DNA of 64,000 nucleotides from JASHPR01 sp963808705 (GCA_963808705.1 CAWEHB010000016.1:682001-746000); one strand, 5' to 3'; positions 34,668 to 42,942 are shown, counted from the first letter of the stretch. Translations and numbers: made by a program. The notes: generated by a model not told the origin, from the letters alone.

Positions 34668-36478
34668 GCGGCCGGGCTGACCGCGGGGCGGGGGCCGACG
34701 CGCCCAAGATCCCTAACGCACTCGTCACCATGGCGCGCACCATACGGCAGGCCTACCGCGCGGAGCCTGGCATGACGATCCTGGCGCTGGTGCTGTCGGT
34801 GCTGGCCGCGGTGCCGGGAGCGCTGCTCGCTGTCTGGCTCAAGCTCGCCGTGGACGGAGTCACCCAGGACCGCCGCTCGCTGGTCATCGCCGGCGCGGCC
34901 GGGGTGGCCGTGTCCAGCATCGCGATCTGGCTGCTCCGGCTGGCCTCCAGCCGGGTCACCCGCCGGTTCCGGATGAAGGTCGGCGTGGCGCTGGAAACGC
35001 ACGTGGCGGACCTGCAGGCCTCGGTGGACACCATCGAGCACCAGGAGCGGCCCGAGTACCTGGACCGCCTGGCCGTGCTGCGGGAGTCGGTCTACCAGCT
35101 CGACCACATGCTGCTGGCGCTGATCGACACCCTCAGCGCGCTCGCCTGCCTGATCCTGACCATCGGCGTGCTGATGACGGTCAGCCCGTGGATGGTGCTG
35201 CTGGCGCTGTTCGCCGTGCCCACGGTGGTGGTGTCGTCGTGGCGGTCCGGGACGATGCGCAGGGCGGAAGAGTCGGCCGCGCCTGACCAGCGGCTCTACC
35301 GGCACTTCTTCACGCTCGGCACCACGGCGGGCCCGGCCAAGGAACTGCGGGTCACCGGTAACCAGCAAGACGTGGTCGGGCGGTGGGCGGATGCCTGGCT
35401 TCGCTGGTACCGGACCATCGCGGTCACCCAGTGGGGCGGCGCCCTGTGGCAGGCCGCCGCCTGGGGCGTGTTCGCGCTCGGCTACGCCGGGGCCGTGTAC
35501 TGGACGGTCGACGGCCTGCGGGCGTCCGCCGGCGACGTGGTGCTGGTCGTCACGGCCGGAGGCCGGCTGGGCCAGTACGTGGCCATGACCGTGGGCGAGG
35601 TCGACTTCGTGCGCCTGTGGCTGGACGCGTGCCGCCGGCTGGGCTGGCTGGAGGCCTACGCGGCTGTTCACCGGGGCACGGGCGACCGGCCTGCCCCGGA
35701 ACGGCTCAGCGACGGCATCTCGCTGCAGGGCGTCAGCTTTAGCTACCCGGGCACGGCTGAACCGGTGCTGCGTGACGTATCGCTGACTTTCCCGGCCGGA
35801 TCGGTCGTGGCGGTCGTCGGGGCGAACGGCGCGGGCAAGAGCACGCTGGTGAAGCTGCTGTGCGGGTTCTACAGACCGACCGCCGGGCGCATCCTGGTGG
35901 ACGGCACGGAGCTTGGCCGCATCGCCCCGAAACAGTGGCGGACCCGGCTGTCCGGCGCGTTCCAGGACTTCGCCCGGCTGGAGTTCCTGGCCCGCTACAG
36001 CGTCGGCCTCGGCGATCTCGGCCACCTCGACGAACCGGATTTCATCGGCGCCGCGGTGCACCGGGCCGGCGCGTCCGATGTCGTGGACAGCCTGGCGGAC
36101 GGGCTGGACACCCAGCTGGGGGCCAGCTGGCCGGACGGGGTGGACCTGTCGTTCGGCCAGTGGCAGAAGCTGGCCCTGGCCCGTGGCTTCATGCGGCCGG
36201 GCCCGCTGCTGACGGTCCTGGACGAGCCGACGGCGGCGCTGGACGCCGAGACCGAGCATGCCCTGTTCGAGCGTTATGCCGATCAGGCCAGGGCTGGCCG
36301 CCGCGACGGGGGAATCACCTTGCTGGTATCGCACCGGTTCTCCACGGTGCGGATGGCCGACCTGATCGTGGTGATCAGTGACGGCACGGTAGCCGAGTTC
36401 GGCTCACACGAGGATCTGATGGCCCGGCGCGGCGCGTACGCGGGCCTGTACGCGATCCAGGCCAGCGCATACCAGTAG
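34664..36478 (+). CDS. ABC exporter half-transporter, subunit 2 with variant signature motif
   Basis: A 604-residue half-transporter, membrane domain then ATPase. The Walker A motif is GANGAGKST (~386) and the Walker B is LTVLDEPTAALD. The signature motif is LSFGQWQK instead of LSGGQ, so one composite ATP site of the heterodimer is probably weaker, a common asymmetry in such pairs. GTG start, translationally coupled to subunit 1. A short inverted repeat (CCACCGG/CCGGTGG) follows the stop near 36484-36498 and may contribute to termination. Confidence 0.88.
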   Translation: MSGRADRGAGADAPKIPNALVTMARTIRQAYRAEPGMTILALVLSVLAAVPGALLAVWLKLAVDGVTQDRRSLVIAGAAGVAVSSIAIWLLRLASSRVTRRFRMKVGVALETHVADLQASVDTIEHQERPEYLDRLAVLRESVYQLDHMLLALIDTLSALACLILTIGVLMTVSPWMVLLALFAVPTVVVSSWRSGTMRRAEESAAPDQRLYRHFFTLGTTAGPAKELRVTGNQQDVVGRWADAWLRWYRTIAVTQWGGALWQAAAWGVFALGYAGAVYWTVDGLRASAGDVVLVVTAGGRLGQYVAMTVGEVDFVRLWLDACRRLGWLEAYAAVHRGTGDRPAPERLSDGISLQGVSFSYPGTAEPVLRDVSLTFPAGSVVAVVGANGAGKSTLVKLLCGFYRPTAGRILVDGTELGRIAPKQWRTRLSGAFQDFARLEFLARYSVGLGDLGHLDEPDFIGAAVHRAGASDVVDSLADGLDTQLGASWPDGVDLSFGQWQKLALARGFMRPGPLLTVLDEPTAALDAETEHALFERYADQARAGRRDGGITLLVSHRFSTVRMADLIVVISDGTVAEFGSHEDLMARRGAYAGLYAIQASAYQ

Positions 36479-36569
36479 CGTTCACCACCGGGCCGGTGGC
36501 AGGTCACATATTCGATTCCGTGCCACAGCCGGGCAGACGCGGCGGCCATGACCGCTCTAAGGTGATCGG

Positions 36570-37154
36570 GTGGACGCCACGCAACGCCAGCTGAGCGACC
36601 AGATTGACCACGCGACGCAGCGCCTGCTCGGATCGGCGCGCGTCATCACCGAGCCGGACCTCCGGCAGCCGTCGCTACTGCCGGGCTGGACGCGGGCGCA
36701 TGTCCTGGCGCACCTGGCCCGCGGCGCGGACGCGATGCGGTACCTGCTGATCGGGGCCCGGATCGGGCAGGAACGCCCGGCCTATGTCAGCGCGGAGGCG
36801 CAGGAAGCCGACATTGCGTTCGGCGGGACCCTGGCGGCAAAGGAACTCATGGCCGACCTGGCCCGCTCGGCGCTGGCCTTTCGCACGATCGTCAAGCAGT
36901 TCCCCGATGACGCCTGGCAGTTCCCGGTCCGGATCCTCGACTCGGCGCCATTCCCGGCCGCCCAGCTTCTGACCCGGCGACTGGTCGAGGTCGAACTGCA
37001 TCATGGCGATCTCGGCATCGGATACGGCCCGGCCGACTGGCCGACCTCCTTCGCGGCCATGGAACTCGCCGAGCCAATGCAGTCACTGCGCCAGGACCGG
37101 CTCAGCCGTGCCCATCGAGCCTTACCGGTGAGGATTCATCTCCTCGCAGCATGA
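36570..37154 (+). CDS. Mycothiol-dependent maleylpyruvate-isomerase-type (DinB-fold) protein, short C-terminus
   Basis: A 194-residue protein with the TIGR03083/MDMPI N-terminal domain: the metal-ligand His region LPGWTRAHVLAHLARGADAM (about residues 37-56) and LVEVELHHGDLGIGYGPADW (about 138-157), which supplies the second and third His. After FAAMELAEPMQSLRQDR the expected ~50-residue C-terminal domain is replaced by a short unrelated tail, so the gene may be truncated. The active-site half is intact. GTG start. Confidence 0.7.
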   Translation: MDATQRQLSDQIDHATQRLLGSARVITEPDLRQPSLLPGWTRAHVLAHLARGADAMRYLLIGARIGQERPAYVSAEAQEADIAFGGTLAAKELMADLARSALAFRTIVKQFPDDAWQFPVRILDSAPFPAAQLLTRRLVEVELHHGDLGIGYGPADWPTSFAAMELAEPMQSLRQDRLSRAHRALPVRIHLLAA

Positions 37155-37517
37155 GCCTGCATGGCGCTCTGGAATCGGCTGGCCGCTGGTCTGGGAATGC
37201 GCGGACACGGTGGTCTGGCTGGACCTGGCACCACTACCCGGTCTACCGGCAGCGTTACGCTGCTGCCGCCCGTGATCCCGGGAACGCCCATCTTACGTTC
37301 TGCCGGGTCACCAACCGCGCCGATGCGCGCCGGCTCCTTGATTCGGCCGCTGATGGCGGGGTGTAGCAAACAACTGTCCTTAATGGCTGCCCTATCGCCG
37401 AACCCCTTTCATCCGTCGATGTCAGGCTCAGAGCACGTGGGCAGCCGTGGGGAGGATGAAAGAGGTTCGCTAGCCAGGATCACGCGGGCCGCGGTGTGCC
37501 CTCATGGCGTGGCGAAT
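37155..37517. other. Gap with a possible P-loop kinase relic
   Basis: No intact gene. Near 37180-37240 a frame without start reads WPLVWECADTVVWLDL, which resembles the conserved region before the lid of adenylate-kinase-like P-loop proteins. The match is short, so this is only a possible relic. The remainder shows nothing recognisable. Confidence 0.3.
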
Positions 37518-37546
37518 TTGACAGCCGCTTATGTCGCCTGGATTAT
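37518..37546 (+). promoter_or_regulatory. Sigma-70-type promoter of lsr2, leaderless layout
   Basis: TTGACA (37518-37523) and GATTAT (37541-37546) are separated by 17 bp. The lsr2 ATG begins 8 nt after the -10 element, so transcription should start at or next to the ATG. No Shine-Dalgarno sequence is present. Leaderless mRNAs are frequent in actinobacteria. Confidence 0.65.
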
Positions 37547-37553
37547 CAGTGTC

Positions 37554-37877
37554 ATGTCTAAAAACGTGTCGGTTATCGTCACCGACGATCTTGACGGATC
37601 TGAGAACGCCGAGACGGTCTCGTTCGGTTTCGAGGGCGTGAGCTACGAAATCGACCTGGCCAAGAAGAACCGGGCCAAGCTGGAAAAGGCACTCGCCCCG
37701 TTCATCGAGGCTGGCCGTCGAGTACCGCGCGGCGGCCGCCGCGGTGCCGGGCGCACGGGCGGCTCATCGGCCGACCGTAGCGCCGTACGGGCCTGGGCCA
37801 GGGAAGCTGGGTTGCAGGTCTCCGAACGCGGCCGGGTTAGCGCTGACGTCATGCGCCAATACGAGGCGGCCCACTAA
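37554..37877 (+). CDS. lsr2: Lsr2-family nucleoid-associated protein
   Basis: A 107-residue H-NS-like xenogeneic silencer. The N-terminal oligomerisation domain (VIVTDDLDGSENAETVSFGF then EGVSYEIDLAKKN) is followed by a Gly/Arg linker. The C-terminal DNA-binding domain RSAVRAWAREAGLQVSERGR keeps the conserved AWA and the R-G-R AT-hook-like clamp. Such proteins bind AT-rich foreign DNA, and many actinobacteria carry a second copy on an island. It has its own promoter and no operon partner. The usual name is used, but this may be a paralogue rather than the housekeeping gene. Confidence 0.88.
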   Translation: MSKNVSVIVTDDLDGSENAETVSFGFEGVSYEIDLAKKNRAKLEKALAPFIEAGRRVPRGGRRGAGRTGGSSADRSAVRAWAREAGLQVSERGRVSADVMRQYEAAH

Positions 37878-38011
37878 CCGCCGCCGCGGCAATCCGGGTG
37901 GGCTGATTCTGAATAGCCCGTCCGGCATTCATCCGCCTGCCCCGCGCTAACTGGTGCCCTTCAGCGCGGCGTCCCAGAACGCCTGGATGGGCGGGGTAGA
38001 TCAGCTCGTGA

Positions 38012-38126
38012 TCGCGCGGCTCCGTAGACCTTGGCCGCGCCCCGGCTGGCCATTTCCCGGGCGAACACCCGGGTGAGTCCGCGGTTGGCCCCGGTGACCA
38101 GGGCCACCGATCCGTCGATCTTCGTG
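38012..38126 (-). pseudogene. Short-chain dehydrogenase, N-terminal stump with ACG in place of ATG
   Basis: The frame reads KIDGSVALVTGANRGLTRVF then AREMASRGAAKVYGAAR, the first Rossmann strand and cofactor loop of a classical SDR (TGxNRGxG with the last Gly changed to Thr). The expected initiator position is ACG (38124-38126). The sequence is lost after the second strand. Confidence 0.55.
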
Positions 38127-38160
38127 GCTCTCCGGCCTCCGTGCGGGGCTGGAACGGACC

Positions 38161-38215
38161 GGCCGGAAGGGTACCGCCGGACCCGGGTGAGTCCGGCGGG
38201 AAGTCCCTTCCGGCC
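38161..38215 (-). terminator. Long two-part hairpin downstream of the SHOCT gene
   Basis: The outer stem is 11 bp (GGCCGGAAGGG with CCCTTCCGGCC). An asymmetric bulge (2 versus 5 nt) follows, then a perfect 9-bp inner stem (CCGCCGGAC with GTCCGGCGG) and an 8-nt loop. It lies 49 bp beyond the stop of the minus-strand SHOCT gene and is the best terminator candidate in the window. An additional role as a small RNA or repetitive element cannot be excluded. Confidence 0.65.
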
Positions 38216-38263
38216 GTGCCAAAGCGCGCACCCGGCCTGGGTGATGTTCGCGCGCCTGGCCGC

Positions 38264-38671
38264 TCAGCTGCTGAGGATCTTGGCCTTCTCGCGCTCGAAC
38301 TCGTCGGGGGTGATGACGCCCCGGTCGCGCAGGTCGGCGAGCTTGGCCAACTGGTCTGCCGAGGTCTGCGAGCCAGCGGCCTCGCGGATGTACGCTTGCG
38401 CGGCCTGATCCTGCTGTTGCGCCTGCTGCACGGCCCGCTCGTGCATCGAGCCGCCGCGGACGATCAGGTAGACCAGGACGCCGACCAGCGGGATGAACAG
38501 CACGAACACGAACCACAGCGCCTTGGCCCAGCCCGACAGGTCGCGGCTGCGGAAGATATCGATGAAGATCCAGATCAGGATCCAGATCCAGATCACCCAC
38601 AGGAAGACCTCGAAGATCGTCCAGAAGAAGTCCAGCACCGGATAGTTATAGCTCGAAGCGAGCGGCGACAT
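38264..38671 (-). CDS. SHOCT-domain membrane protein (PLDc_N type)
   Basis: A 135-residue protein. Two membrane helices come first (FFWTIFEVFLWVIWIWILIW and ALWFVFVLFIPLVGVLVYLI), with the PLDc_N pattern around them (RSRDLSGWAKALW). A Gln/Ala-rich linker follows, then a C-terminal SHOCT motif (LAKLADLRDRGVITPDEFER then EKAKILS). Such proteins are thought to mediate oligomerisation at the membrane; the function is unknown. An AGGAGG site precedes the ATG. Confidence 0.85.
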   Translation of the reverse strand: MSPLASSYNYPVLDFFWTIFEVFLWVIWIWILIWIFIDIFRSRDLSGWAKALWFVFVLFIPLVGVLVYLIVRGGSMHERAVQQAQQQDQAAQAYIREAAGSQTSADQLAKLADLRDRGVITPDEFEREKAKILSS

Positions 38672-38990
38672 GTATACCTCCTTGGTACGACGTTCCTACG
38701 AACCGATCAGCTTGAGATGCGCTTCGCGGTCGGCGCCGAACACGGTCGCCGAAGGCGCTCGCAGCTCCGAACCCTTCGTCATGCAGCATGATCACTAAGA
38801 CATTCGGCGGTCGTCAACCCCCACGGGTCGCGTGTCGGGGATTGGCATACCTGACGCTGAATATCAGTTCACCGTGACCCTGCCCCTCTCCGCTCCTGGA
38901 TGGATCGGCCGAAGACGCCGGCCAAACGCTATGGCCGCGGCCGGCCGCCCGGCATCCCCCACGCAGGGTGATTGAAACCGGCGATTTTCC
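38672..38990. other. Gap without a recognisable gene
   Basis: The promoter region of the SHOCT gene occupies the left end. A TCCCCC/GGGTGA half-palindrome occurs at 38955-38971 but departs from the consensus seen elsewhere. No gene is recognised. Confidence 0.35.
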
Positions 38991-39145
38991 CCTAATCGGG
39001 CGGCGGCACGGCAGGCCCTGGCCTAATCGGGCGGCGGCACGGCAGGCCCTGGCCTAGCCGGGCGGCGGCACGGCAGGCCCTGGCCTAGCCGGGCGGCGGC
39101 ACGGCAGGCCCTGGCCTAGCCGGGCGGCGGCACGGCAGGCCCGGC
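38991..39145 (-). repeat. 31-bp tandem repeat, about five copies, at the 3' end of the GMC oxidoreductase gene
   Basis: Units start at 38991, 39022, 39053, 39084 and 39115, the last partial. The rightmost copy holds the final codons and the TAG stop of the oxidoreductase gene. The others are downstream duplicates of that 31-bp end, with one T/C pair of differences (TAATC versus TAGCC) separating the two distal copies. Because 31 is not a multiple of three, they cannot extend the protein. Confidence 0.85.
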
Positions 39146-40792
39146 TGCGTCGCGGCGGTAGAACTGCAGCGGCTCGGGCGGCAGGGGCGTGTTCCCGAGG
39201 ATCAGGTCGGCTGCCTTCTCGGCCATCATCATCACCGGCGCGTAGATGTTCCCGTTGGTGATGTACGGCATCGCCGAGGCGTCGACCACGCGCAGGCCGT
39301 CCACGCCGTGCACCCGCATGGTCGCCGGCTCTACGACCGAGCCAGGGGCGTCTGCCGAGCCCATCCGGCACGTGCAGGAGGGATGCAGGGCGGTCTCCGC
39401 GTCCCTGGCTACCCACTCCAGGATCTGCTGGTCGCTCTCGACGTCCTTCCCGGGGGAAAGCTCGCCGTCGTTGTATCGGTCGAAGGCCGGCTGGCTCAGG
39501 ATGTGCCGCGCCACGTGGATCGCCTCGACCCATTCGCGGCGGTCGGTGTCGGTGGACAGGTAGTTGAACCGCAGCGCCGGGTGGACCCGGGGGTCGGCCG
39601 ACTTGATCTTGACGGAGCCACGGGCGTCGGAGTACATCGGGCCGATGTGCACCTGATAGCCGTGGCCGCCGGCCGGGACCGAGCCGTCGTACCGGATCGC
39701 GATGGGCAGGAAGTGGAACATCAGGTTCGGGTAGGCCACGTCGTCGTTGCTGCGCGCGAAGCCGCCGCCCTCGAAGTGGTTGGTCGCGCCGGGGCCACTG
39801 CGGAAGAACAGCCAGTCGGCGCCGATCCACGGGCGCCGCTGCCACTTCAGGTTCGGCTGGACCGAGACCGGCAGCTTGCACCCGTACTGGATGTACACCT
39901 CGAGGTGGTCCTGCAGGTGCTCGCCCACGCCGGGCAGGTGCTGGACCACGCCGAGGCCCAGGCGCTTCAGGTCATCCGCGTTGCCGACCCCGGAGAGCTG
40001 GAGCAGTTGCGGTGAGTTGATGGCCCCGCCGCACAGGATCACCTCTTGGCCGAGCGCGCGTTTGGCCTGCATCGGAACCTGGTATTCGACGCCGATGGCC
40101 CGGTTGCCCTCGAACAGGATCCTGGTGACGAACGCCCGGGTCGTCACGGTCAGGTTGGGCCGGCCCATGACCGGATGCAGGTACGCGCGCGCGGCGCTCA
40201 GCCTCCGGCCGCGGTGCACGTTGCGATCGAACGGCGCGAAGCCTTCCTGGCGGTAGCCGTTGACGTCGTCGGTCAGCTGGTACCCGGCCTGCTGCACCGC
40301 CTCGAAGAACGCCTGGAACAGCGGGCTGGTCGCGGGCCCGCGTTCCAGCACGAGCGGGCCCTCGTAGCCGCGCCATTTCCCGCCCCCGGCGAGGCAGGTT
40401 TCCATCTTCTTGAAGTACGGCAGGCAGTGCGCGTAGTCCCAGGTCTCCATGCCCGGATCGCCCGCCCAGCGCTCGTAGTCCAGCGGGTTGCCGCGCTGGA
40501 AGATCATCCCGTTGATGCTGCTCGAGCCGCCCAGCACCTTCCCGCGCGCGTGATAGACCCGGCGGCCGTTCATGAACGGCTCCGGTTCCGACTCGTACTT
40601 CCAGTCGTAGAGCTTGTTCCCGATCGGGTAGGTCAGCGCGGCGGGCATGTGGATAAAGACGTCCCACGGATAGTCCGACCGCCCCGCCTCCAGCACGAGC
40701 ACCCGGTTGGCCGGGTCGGCGGAGAGCCGGTTCGCGAGCGCGCTGCCCGCTGAGCCCCCGCCGACGATGACGAAATCGTATTGCTCGCTCAT
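39116..40792 (-). CDS. betA: GMC-family oxidoreductase, choline-dehydrogenase-like
   Basis: A 558-residue FAD enzyme. The N-terminal dinucleotide-binding motif is DFVIVGGGSAGSALANRLSA, and GMC signature 1 is HARGKVLGGSSSINGMIFQR. Signature 2 is around GAINSPQLLQLSGVG. The C-terminal active site includes LHPSCTCRMG (the His that abstracts the substrate proton) and the NGNIYAPVMMMAEKAAD segment. Best match by pattern is bacterial BetA, oxidising choline to betaine aldehyde, but related alcohol dehydrogenases cannot be excluded. GAGGAGG precedes the ATG. It follows the cNMP/CBS gene by 33 bp, suggesting an operon. Confidence 0.82.
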   Translation of the reverse strand: MSEQYDFVIVGGGSAGSALANRLSADPANRVLVLEAGRSDYPWDVFIHMPAALTYPIGNKLYDWKYESEPEPFMNGRRVYHARGKVLGGSSSINGMIFQRGNPLDYERWAGDPGMETWDYAHCLPYFKKMETCLAGGGKWRGYEGPLVLERGPATSPLFQAFFEAVQQAGYQLTDDVNGYRQEGFAPFDRNVHRGRRLSAARAYLHPVMGRPNLTVTTRAFVTRILFEGNRAIGVEYQVPMQAKRALGQEVILCGGAINSPQLLQLSGVGNADDLKRLGLGVVQHLPGVGEHLQDHLEVYIQYGCKLPVSVQPNLKWQRRPWIGADWLFFRSGPGATNHFEGGGFARSNDDVAYPNLMFHFLPIAIRYDGSVPAGGHGYQVHIGPMYSDARGSVKIKSADPRVHPALRFNYLSTDTDRREWVEAIHVARHILSQPAFDRYNDGELSPGKDVESDQQILEWVARDAETALHPSCTCRMGSADAPGSVVEPATMRVHGVDGLRVVDASAMPYITNGNIYAPVMMMAEKAADLILGNTPLPPEPLQFYRRDAAGPAVPPPG

Positions 40793-40825
40793 GGCGCCTC
40801 CTCGGTTCAGTCTTCTCCCAGCGGC

Positions 40826-42667
40826 TCAGCCCCACCTAATACCTAGCGACAGCTCGATCGACAGGCCCGACTGCACCGATGCCACGGCGCGGAACGCTTC
40901 CCTCAGGTAGGACCGCGCCAGCGGGTTCAGCGTCTTGGGATCGATGAAGTCGTCGGGCCCTTCGCCACGGCGCAACTGCTCCACCTGATGATCGAGGCGC
41001 AGGGAGAATATGAAGCCGAACGCCTCCATCAGGGTGCGCGCCTGCGGGCTTTCCAGCGCCCCCGCCGCCTCGGCCGCCCGCAGCCGCTCCAGGGTCGAGG
41101 CACTGGCGACCCCGGCGGCCATTCCGGCCCAGCGCGCGAGGTCGACGATCGGGATCAGCCCGCCGTGCTTGATGTCGAGCTGTCCCCGGCGCTCGCCCGA
41201 GTGCTCGACCACGAAGTCGCGCAGGAACCCGGTGGGCGGCCGGAACGACAGCGCGAACTGGGCGAGCAGCCGCTGCAGGTCGGGACGGCCCCGCGCCTCC
41301 CACAGCACATCGGCGACCGGCGCGCCGGGCCCGTTGGACCACACCGGCCGGCTGTCGGTGATCACCGACACCAGGATCAGCGCCTGCTCCCGCGCCGGGT
41401 TCTCGCAGACGCTCTGCAGGGCCGCACGCCACGACGCCAGCGACCGCGTGAACTGCGGGTTGGACGCGCTCGCGCCGTGCGCGTCGGGTTGCATCCCGCA
41501 CGCCCGCAGCCCTGCGTCCACCGCGCGGGCCACCCGCGCCAGGTATTCGCCCGTGTCCGGCCCGGCGCCCTCATCCTGCCATGCGAGGGCGCTGTCGACG
41601 TCGGAGGACGGCACCATCTCTCGGCGGGCCAGGCTGCCGAGCGCAAACCACGTGAACGGCGCGGGCGGGTCCCCGGCATCCGCGACGGCCAGTTCGACCA
41701 GCCGCCCGGTGAGCGCGTCCAGGACGACCGAGCGGATGGCCGCCACGTGCTCGGCCGCCACCCGGGCATCGTGCAGCGCGACGATCATCGGGCCGAGACT
41801 GGCCGACACGGCCGCCAGGTCGGCGGGGCTGGCGGCCAGGTCGATGGCGCGGCGCAGCAGGAACGGCTTGCGGGCCTCGGCCGCCATCAGGTCGCCGTCA
41901 TCGACCACGCCCAGGACCTCGCCGGACGCGGACAGCACCGGAACGTGATGCACGCCGCGCTCGAGCATGTCCAGCAGCACGTCGCCGCCCAGCCGGTCGC
42001 CGGTCACGGTGTAGGCGGGCGCGGTCATGATGGCCGAGACCGGCGCGTCGGGGCTGACATCCCCGGCGATCACCCGGGACCGGAGGTCACGGTCGGTCAT
42101 GATCCCGAGCTTCTCGCCGGAACGCACCAGGACGGCGCTCGCGCCCTTCGCGGTCATCTGCTTGGCCGCCTCGCGGATGGGCTCGGCGGCCCGGCACAGC
42201 AGCGGCGGCGTGCGGATCAGCGCCGCGACGTGGCGCTGCACCGGGTCGGCCGACGACGCGAGCGCCGCCGCGGGCACGTCCCGGTCGGCCACGATCGACC
42301 GCGCCACGAACCGGAGCACGTCCGCGCGGGCCAGCAGCGGGCGCATGACCTCGGCCGGGATGCGGCAGCACGCCGTGTCCTCGGCCGCCCGCGCCTCGAA
42401 GCCGGTCGGCAGCCCGGAGATCATCGACGCGTGCCCGAACATCTCACCGGGGCCGAGCAGGTCAAGTACCCGCCCGTTATGGATGATCTCGACCGCGCCG
42501 GCGCGGACGACCCAGAGGTACTCGACCGGCCCGGCGCCCTGCGAGAAGATCGTCTTCCCGGCCGGGCTGAACTCCATCTCGGTCACGGCGGCGATGCGGG
42601 CCAGGTCATCCGGCCCTAGCGCGTCGAAGGGCGGATGTGAGCCGAGGAACCCGGCGATGTCCTCCAT
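40826..42667 (-). CDS. cNMP-binding, CBS-pair, DUF294 nucleotidyltransferase-like regulatory protein
   Basis: A 613-residue cytoplasmic signalling protein. The domains in order are a cyclic-nucleotide-binding domain (residues ~1-130, FSPAGKTIFSQGAGPVEYLW, DLLGPGEMFGHASMISGLPT), a CBS pair (~150-270, GEKLGIMTDRDLRSRVIAGD and GVHHVPVLSASGEVLGVVDD) and a DUF294 nucleotidyltransferase-like domain with its C-terminal helical domain (~290-610). The latter carries the NTase-like GSLARREMVPSSDVDSALAW. Homologues are often linked to cation/acetate symporters. Here the gene lies between a miniature permease-like ORF and a choline-dehydrogenase-like gene. The ATG at 42665-42667 is chosen because the domain begins there. 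Confidence 0.85.
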   Translation of the reverse strand: MEDIAGFLGSHPPFDALGPDDLARIAAVTEMEFSPAGKTIFSQGAGPVEYLWVVRAGAVEIIHNGRVLDLLGPGEMFGHASMISGLPTGFEARAAEDTACCRIPAEVMRPLLARADVLRFVARSIVADRDVPAAALASSADPVQRHVAALIRTPPLLCRAAEPIREAAKQMTAKGASAVLVRSGEKLGIMTDRDLRSRVIAGDVSPDAPVSAIMTAPAYTVTGDRLGGDVLLDMLERGVHHVPVLSASGEVLGVVDDGDLMAAEARKPFLLRRAIDLAASPADLAAVSASLGPMIVALHDARVAAEHVAAIRSVVLDALTGRLVELAVADAGDPPAPFTWFALGSLARREMVPSSDVDSALAWQDEGAGPDTGEYLARVARAVDAGLRACGMQPDAHGASASNPQFTRSLASWRAALQSVCENPAREQALILVSVITDSRPVWSNGPGAPVADVLWEARGRPDLQRLLAQFALSFRPPTGFLRDFVVEHSGERRGQLDIKHGGLIPIVDLARWAGMAAGVASASTLERLRAAEAAGALESPQARTLMEAFGFIFSLRLDHQVEQLRRGEGPDDFIDPKTLNPLARSYLREAFRAVASVQSGLSIELSLGIRWG

Positions 42668-42678
42668 CGGGCCCGGGT

Positions 42679-42942
42679 TCAGGCTGGCTCGCCCGCGCCG
42701 ACCGCCGAGGGCGCGGGACCCGCGCGGTGCTCGGCGAGGACCGCGGCCGGGCGGCCGCGGAGCGCGAACAGGTAGTAGACCGCGCCCAAGCCCCCGAGCA
42801 CGCCGGCGAAGACGAACGCGCCCCACCGGTAGTACCAGTGGTCGCCGGCGGCAAAGGAAGAGAACAGGCCGAGCGAGCGATCGAGCTCCTGCTTGTAGCC
42901 GAACCTGGCCAGTTCGTCGCTGTCCGTGCTCGGCATGGCCAT
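42679..42942 (-). CDS. Miniature amino-acid-permease-derived membrane protein (core deleted)
   Basis: An 87-residue ORF starting MAMPSTDSDELARFGYKQEL then DRSLGLFSSFAAG, which is the cytoplasmic N-terminus of APC-type amino-acid permeases. It then jumps directly to GAFVFAGVLGGLGAVYYLFA and a C-terminal tail (AAVLAEHRAG), the last span and tail of such a permease. About 400 residues of transporter core are absent and the junction is in frame. SD GGGAGGTGG precedes the ATG at 42940-42942. It ends 11 bp before the cNMP/CBS gene. It may be a relic, or a single-span accessory peptide. Confidence 0.6.
   Translation of the reverse strand: MAMPSTDSDELARFGYKQELDRSLGLFSSFAAGDHWYYRWGAFVFAGVLGGLGAVYYLFALRGRPAAVLAEHRAGPAPSAVGAGEPA

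Noticed and set aside
34292..36334. A 680-codon open frame antisense to the ABC transporter genes
   Set aside because: The frame arises from high-GC codon bias on the opposite strand. It is low-complexity and matches no family, while both plus-strand ABC proteins have complete motifs.
38955..38971. TCCCCC-N5-GGGTGA as a further operator copy
   Set aside because: One arm and the spacer deviate, and the distance to the nearest gene start is about 280 bp.
38991..39145. CRISPR array
   Set aside because: The units are direct tandem copies without spacers and no cas genes are near. No CRISPR array was seen elsewhere in the window.
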